Assembly: GCA_938027385.1 (NCBI GenBank)
Contig: CALJBF010000010.1
Span: 1 to 26,988, forward strand
Reading direction: 5' to 3'
Origin: an uncultured Porphyromonadaceae bacterium
GTDB lineage: Bacteria > Bacteroidota > Bacteroidia > Bacteroidales > Muribaculaceae
Length of the DNA: 26,988 bases
Under the pieces are notes generated by a model. It searched no databases and had not been told where the DNA came from. It saw only the letters and a program-made list of their open reading frames with translations. Positions 23,083-26,988 of this stretch are shown one piece after another. Position 1 is the first letter of the stretch, and each line of letters opens with the position of its first letter. The position numbers were made by a program, and so were the translations under genes.

Positions 23083-24440
23083 GACTGATAGCCAATGCAG
23101 AGGTCATCAACGACGGGCGCCGTCAGACCGCGGTCATCACCGTGGGCGACGACGGCCTCATTGCATCCGTCGACCCCGGGCATGTCGACCTGCGCGACAT
23201 CGACCCCGCGGCATACGCCGTAACCGACGCCGAAGGGCTGTGGGCCCTCCCCGGCGTGATTGACGAGCATGTGCATTTCCGCGACCCCGGCATGACCGAG
23301 CGCGGCGACATCGCCACCGAGAGCCGCGCCGCCCTGGCAGGGGGCGTCACCACATGTTTCGACATGCCCAACACCCGCCCGGCCACCGTCACCCCCGAGG
23401 CGTGGGAGGCCAAGATGGAGCGAGCCGCCGCCGTTTCGGCTGTGAACTACGCATTCTTCCCCGGCGTGACCGGCGACAACCTCGACCAGCTCTGCGCCAT
23501 GGACCAGAGCCGCATCCCCGGTGTGAAACTCTTCATGGGGGCCTCTACGGGCGGGATGTGCACCGACTCGGCCGACGCCCTGGCTTGGCTTTTCGCCACA
23601 TACCGCGGCATCATAGCGGTGCATGCCGAGGATGGCCGCGTGATTGACTGCAACCGGGCCCGGCTGGCCGCGCAGTACCCCGACGGCATACCGGTGTGGA
23701 TGCACCGCGACGTGCGCGACACCCGTGCATGCGTGGCCGCCACCGAGCGTGCCGTGCGTCTGGCACGCGAGCATGACGCGCGTCTGCATGTGATGCACAT
23801 CTCAACCGCCGACGAACTCCGTTTCTTCACCCCCGGCGACGTGTCCGGGAAACGCATAACCGCCGAGACCTGCCCCCACTACTTGATATGGGGCGACATC
23901 CCGGCCTCCGACGGCCCGCTGGCCAACCTCACCAAGTGCAATCCCGCCATAAAGGGGCAGAGCGATCGCGAGGCGCTGCTGCGCGCCATCGCCGAGGGGC
24001 TCATCGACACCGTGGCCACCGACCACGCCCCGCACCTGCGCGAGCAGAAAGAGGGTGATGCCCTCACCGCGGCCTCGGGGATGCCCTCGGTGCAGTTCTC
24101 GCTGCCGCTGATGCTGCAGCTGGCGAAGGATGGTGCTTTCGGCCCTGACGGTTATGAAAGCGTGGTGCGTCTGATGTGCCACGCTCCGGCCGACCTCTGG
24201 GGCATGGACCGTCGCGGCTATCTTCGTCGCGGCTGGCACGCCGACATAACTCTGGTAGACCCCGCCGCGACGCACGTCATCGCCGACGCCGATGTGGTGA
24301 GCCGCTGCGGCTGGACCCCCTATGCCGGGCGCCGCGTGGACTTCGCCGTGGCGCAGACCTGGGTCAACGGCCGCCCTGCCTATGACCGGGGCCGTTTCAC
24401 CGGCGACGCGCATGCCGCGCCGGTTCTCTTCAACCACTGA
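23079..24440 (+). CDS. pyrC: Dihydroorotase
   Basis: This 453-residue amidohydrolase has the HxH metal motif in DEHVHFRDPG (H64, H66), the KLFMGASTGGM segment near 150-160, HAEDGRVIDCN and HVMHIST with further metal-binding His, and TDHAPH with the catalytic Asp (D315). It closes carbamoyl-aspartate to dihydroorotate in de novo pyrimidine synthesis. The longer open frame (from 22914) only adds sequence inside the upstream GT2 gene. The ATG at 23079 overlaps the GT2 stop by 4 bp (ATGA), showing translational coupling of a glycosyltransferase and a nucleotide biosynthesis gene, a linkage I cannot explain functionally beyond housekeeping co-expression. Confidence 0.93.
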   Translation: MRLIANAEVINDGRRQTAVITVGDDGLIASVDPGHVDLRDIDPAAYAVTDAEGLWALPGVIDEHVHFRDPGMTERGDIATESRAALAGGVTTCFDMPNTRPATVTPEAWEAKMERAAAVSAVNYAFFPGVTGDNLDQLCAMDQSRIPGVKLFMGASTGGMCTDSADALAWLFATYRGIIAVHAEDGRVIDCNRARLAAQYPDGIPVWMHRDVRDTRACVAATERAVRLAREHDARLHVMHISTADELRFFTPGDVSGKRITAETCPHYLIWGDIPASDGPLANLTKCNPAIKGQSDREALLRAIAEGLIDTVATDHAPHLREQKEGDALTAASGMPSVQFSLPLMLQLAKDGAFGPDGYESVVRLMCHAPADLWGMDRRGYLRRGWHADITLVDPAATHVIADADVVSRCGWTPYAGRRVDFAVAQTWVNGRPAYDRGRFTGDAHAAPVLFNH

Positions 24441-24460
24441 TTTTATCATTCAAACCTGAC

Positions 24461-25501
24461 ATGACTACTGTAAAACCCCTCATAGGCCTCACACTCGAGG
24501 GTCTGCGCAAAGTCTGCGCCGAGGCCGGCCTCCCCTCGTTCGCCGCCAAGCAGATAGCGCGGCGCCTCTATGTGAACCGCGCCACCACGCTCGACGAGAT
24601 GACCGAGCTCTCCAAAAAGGGGCGCGAGCGTCTGGCCGAACTCGGTTATGGCGTGGGGCTTGAGGCTCCGCTCAAGACTGCCCGTTCGGCCGACGGAACC
24701 GTGAAATACCTGTTTCCCGGCGCCGGGGGCGTCGACGTCGAGGCGGTGTACATCCCCGACGGCGACCGCGCCACCCTCTGTGTGTCGTCGCAGGCCGGGT
24801 GCAAGATGGCCTGCGGGTTCTGCATGACAGGGCGTCAGGGGTTCCACGGCAACCTCACTCCCGCGCAGATAATAAACCAGGTGCTTTCGGTGCCCGGCTC
24901 GCAGGAGCTCACCAACATCGTGTTCATGGGCATGGGCGAGCCCACCGACAACCTCCCCGCCGTGCTCGACGCCATAGAGATTCTTACCGCCTCGTGGGGC
25001 ATGGCCTGGAGTCCTAAACGCATCACCGTGTCGTCGGTCGGCGCCAACCCGCGCACCCTGCGGCAGCTGCTCGATCTCACTAAGGTACACATCGCCATAT
25101 CCCTGCATCTGCCGCTGGCCTCGGAGCGTGCGCGGCTCATGCCCGTAGAGCGCGCGTTCCCCATAAGTGAACTTGTTGAGATGCTCAGGGGTTATGATTT
25201 TGCACACCAGCGCCGTCTGTCGTTCGAATACATCATGTTCAAGGGTGTGAACGACGACGCCCGCCACTCGCGCGCCCTGGTGCGTCTGATCCGCGGCCTC
25301 GACTGCCGCGTGAACCTCATCAGGTTCCACTCCATCCCGGGCAGCGACCTGCAGTCGTCGTCAGAGCGCGTGATCGAGGAGTTCCGCGACCGCCTCAACG
25401 ACGACGGCGTCACAGCCACCATCCGCGCCAGCCGCGGCGAGGATGTCTCGGCAGCCTGCGGCATGCTTGCAGGCGAGTCTAAACCGCTTTCAAAGTTATG
25501 A
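24461..25501 (+). CDS. rlmN: 23S rRNA (adenine2503-C2)/tRNA methyltransferase RlmN
   Basis: This 346-residue radical SAM enzyme has the iron-sulfur motif C114-x3-C118-x2-C121 in QAGCKMACGFCMTGRQGF, the GMGEP segment (MGMGEPTDN), and the C-terminal RASRGEDVSAACGML with C333, the cysteine that takes part in methyl transfer. It methylates A2503 of 23S rRNA and A37 of some tRNAs. Starts 20 bp after pyrC; its stop overlaps the next start (ATGA), so it is coupled to the DUF1573 pair. Confidence 0.96.
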   Translation: MTTVKPLIGLTLEGLRKVCAEAGLPSFAAKQIARRLYVNRATTLDEMTELSKKGRERLAELGYGVGLEAPLKTARSADGTVKYLFPGAGGVDVEAVYIPDGDRATLCVSSQAGCKMACGFCMTGRQGFHGNLTPAQIINQVLSVPGSQELTNIVFMGMGEPTDNLPAVLDAIEILTASWGMAWSPKRITVSSVGANPRTLRQLLDLTKVHIAISLHLPLASERARLMPVERAFPISELVEMLRGYDFAHQRRLSFEYIMFKGVNDDARHSRALVRLIRGLDCRVNLIRFHSIPGSDLQSSSERVIEEFRDRLNDDGVTATIRASRGEDVSAACGMLAGESKPLSKL

Positions 25502-25920
25502 AAAAGATACTGATTCTCATGATGCTGGCGCTTGTGGGCGCCGGTGTCGCAATGGCGAAGAAAAAAGCCCCCGAAGGGAAACCCGACATCGTCTTCGCCG
25601 AGACAACACACGATTTCGGCACCATCAGCGAGGATGGCGGCTACGTCACACACGAATTCACCTTCACCAACACCGGCACCGCCCCGCTGGTGATCTTAGG
25701 CACCTCGGCAAGCTGCGGATGCACCACCCCCAAGGCTCCGAAACACCCGGTGGCTCCCGGCAAGTCGGCCAAGGTGGCCGTGACCTATTCCCCCAAGGGG
25801 CGCCCCGGCGAGTTCACCAAGACCGTGACCGTGCGCTCCAACGTGCCCGGCAAGAAAAAAAGCATACTCACCATCAAGGGCTTTGTAAAGCCCGGCAAGA
25901 CCTCAAACGCCCGTAAATGA
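25498..25920 (+). CDS. DUF1573 protein, exported, single domain
   Basis: This 140-residue protein has a signal peptide (MKKILILMMLALVGAGVAMA). One DUF1573 immunoglobulin-like domain follows: TTHDFGTISEDGGYVTHEFTFTNTGTAPLVI, SCGCTTP (72-78) with the family's Cys-Gly-Cys, then YSPKGRPGEFTKTVTVRSN and a C-terminal strand. No lipobox; it is probably periplasmic. Family function unknown, though such domains resemble chaperone-like and structural folds of the ASPM-SPD-2-Hydin type. It overlaps rlmN and the next gene by ATGA each. Confidence 0.88.
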   Translation: MKKILILMMLALVGAGVAMAKKKAPEGKPDIVFAETTHDFGTISEDGGYVTHEFTFTNTGTAPLVILGTSASCGCTTPKAPKHPVAPGKSAKVAVTYSPKGRPGEFTKTVTVRSNVPGKKKSILTIKGFVKPGKTSNARK

Positions 25921-26988
25921 AACCGGTCTGCTTTCTGCGCCGCGTACTGGCGGCTTCCGCGGCATTACTGGCGCTGACGGCCGTGGCCGAGATCCGCTGG
26001 ATCAACGACGAGTATAATTTCGGCGCTTTCGACGAGGATGACGGCCGCGTGCCATGTTCGTTCAGTTTCATAAACATGGGGCCCGACGACATCTCGATAA
26101 AGAACGTGCGTCCGCAGTGCGGATGCACCACCACCACCTATACCCGCGAGGTCATCGCCCCGGGCGATACCGGCGTCATCAACGCCGAGTTCAACCCCAC
26201 GGGGCGCCCCGGCAGTTTCAACAAGACCGCCTCGGTGCTGTTCAGCGACGGCACGCGCGGCCAGGTGACGCTGCGCGGCGTGGTCATAGGCTCGTCGAAC
26301 ACCCTGCGCTCGCGTTACCCCGTGGAGGCCGGAAAGATGAAGATGCGCGGCGACCAGGTGTCGTTCGGCACCGTCTACAAGGGCAGGGGAAAGACCTCGT
26401 TCTTCGAGGTCTACAACGCATCGACCGACTCGGTGCCCCTGCACATCGGCAACGTGCCCTCATACGTGCGTGTGAAACCTTCGGTCGACCCGGTTCCGCC
26501 GGGCGAGCAGTCAATCCTGGCGGTGACGCTCTCGCCGGGGCAGAAGACCCTCTACGGTATCCTCACCGACTCTATGACCCTGGCCATGGGCGATTCGCCG
26601 GTGGCGACGGTGGGTCTGCAGGCCATCGTCGAGGAGGATTTCACCACCCTCACTCCCGGCCAGGTGGCCGCCGCCCCTCAGATCAGGGTGTCGGCCGACC
26701 GCGTGGATTTCGGCCGCTATGACCCCGCCGCGGGCCCCATGCAGGGTGAATTCACCATCGAGAACCTGGGCAAGAACGACCTGCTGCTGCGCCGCGTCTA
26801 CACCATGGACCCGGGCGTGACACTTGAGCCGTCGTCCGACAAGGTAAAGCGCGGCAAGAAGGCCACGGTGCGTGTCACGGTCGACCCCGCCGCCCTCCCC
26901 GCGCCGTTGCTCAACGCCCGCGTGCAGGTGATTGCCAACGACCCTGTCAACCCCCTCACCCTGGTGCGCCTGGTCGGCGAGGCCATCG
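25917..26988 (+). CDS. Multidomain DUF1573 protein, 3' partial
   Basis: An open frame continues to the last base without a stop: 357 complete codons. It starts MKPVCFLRRVLAASAALLALTAVAEIRW (signal peptide, no lipobox), then a DUF1573 domain with YNFGAFDEDDG and QCGCTTT (67-73; C68-G-C70). At least two more immunoglobulin-like beta domains follow (QVSFGTVYKGRGKTSFFEVYN..., RVDFGRYDP...EFTIENLGKNDLLL...). The start overlaps the preceding DUF1573 stop (ATGA). It is presumably exported and partners with the single-domain protein. The 3' end lies outside the window. Confidence 0.85.
   Translation, partial: MKPVCFLRRVLAASAALLALTAVAEIRWINDEYNFGAFDEDDGRVPCSFSFINMGPDDISIKNVRPQCGCTTTTYTREVIAPGDTGVINAEFNPTGRPGSFNKTASVLFSDGTRGQVTLRGVVIGSSNTLRSRYPVEAGKMKMRGDQVSFGTVYKGRGKTSFFEVYNASTDSVPLHIGNVPSYVRVKPSVDPVPPGEQSILAVTLSPGQKTLYGILTDSMTLAMGDSPVATVGLQAIVEEDFTTLTPGQVAAAPQIRVSADRVDFGRYDPAAGPMQGEFTIENLGKNDLLLRRVYTMDPGVTLEPSSDKVKRGKKATVRVTVDPAALPAPLLNARVQVIANDPVNPLTLVRLVGEAI

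Overview
The window is a dense, GC-rich stretch of a Gram-negative Bacteroidales chromosome. I lean towards the family Muribaculaceae, but this is inferred from gene content and base composition only. Support for the phylum: -7 promoter elements of the form TAnnTTTG in several intergenic regions, a -33 TTTG/TTG about 20 bp upstream of three of them, weak Shine-Dalgarno signals, a fused SpmA-SpmB protein, DUF1573 proteins, a PCMD-like secreted protein, and a conserved lptE / TPR / secG gene order. No rRNA, tRNA, CRISPR array, insertion sequence or prophage was seen.

Left part (1-7060). A lower-GC toxin-antitoxin pair (antitoxin then RelE/ParE-type toxin) ends tail to tail against a leftward spmAB fusion gene. 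A divergent promoter region at 2037-2132 also serves a tightly packed rightward envelope cluster. That cluster encodes a periplasmic PAP2 phosphatase, a WaaE/KdtX-like family 2 glycosyltransferase, a DUF6492-type protein, a GT11-like fucosyltransferase and a Kdo/WaaP-type sugar kinase. It looks like a lipid A/inner-core LPS assembly and decoration operon. It is followed by a long REP-like hairpin and a translationally coupled pair of small unknown membrane proteins.

Middle part (7060-12800). This holds ybeY (16S rRNA maturation), mnmG with a TTG start (tRNA wobble uridine modification) and apt (adenine salvage). A 16-bp site matching the ParB-binding parS consensus lies between mnmG and apt, which suggests the replication origin domain. 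Next come a secreted PCMD-like protein and, convergently, a secreted alpha/beta-hydrolase esterase.

Right part (12800-26988). A lysophospholipid acyltransferase, a sigma-54 activator without a receiver domain, lptE, a TPR protein and secG lie in a row, so lipid, LPS and protein export functions are adjacent. Two small exported unknowns, a SUI1-type factor and a Sua5/YrdC-type threonylcarbamoyl-AMP synthase follow. The last overlaps tail to tail by 65 bp with a leftward Wzx-type flippase, which is preceded by an AIM24-family gene. Leftward rplU-rpmA has a structured leader and diverges from a rightward operon of dolichol-phosphate-mannose-synthase-like GT2, pyrC, rlmN and two DUF1573 genes, joined mostly by ATGA overlaps. 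The second DUF1573 gene runs off the end of the window.

The least explained structures are two 9-nt-periodic, G-poor tandem repeats that share a CATAA core. Each sits in the sense orientation directly before a start codon (18540, and 21248 on the minus strand). Others are the REP-like hairpin whose two arm differences are both G-U in the plus-strand RNA, a 26-nt perfect palindrome upstream of the TPR gene, and the parS site.
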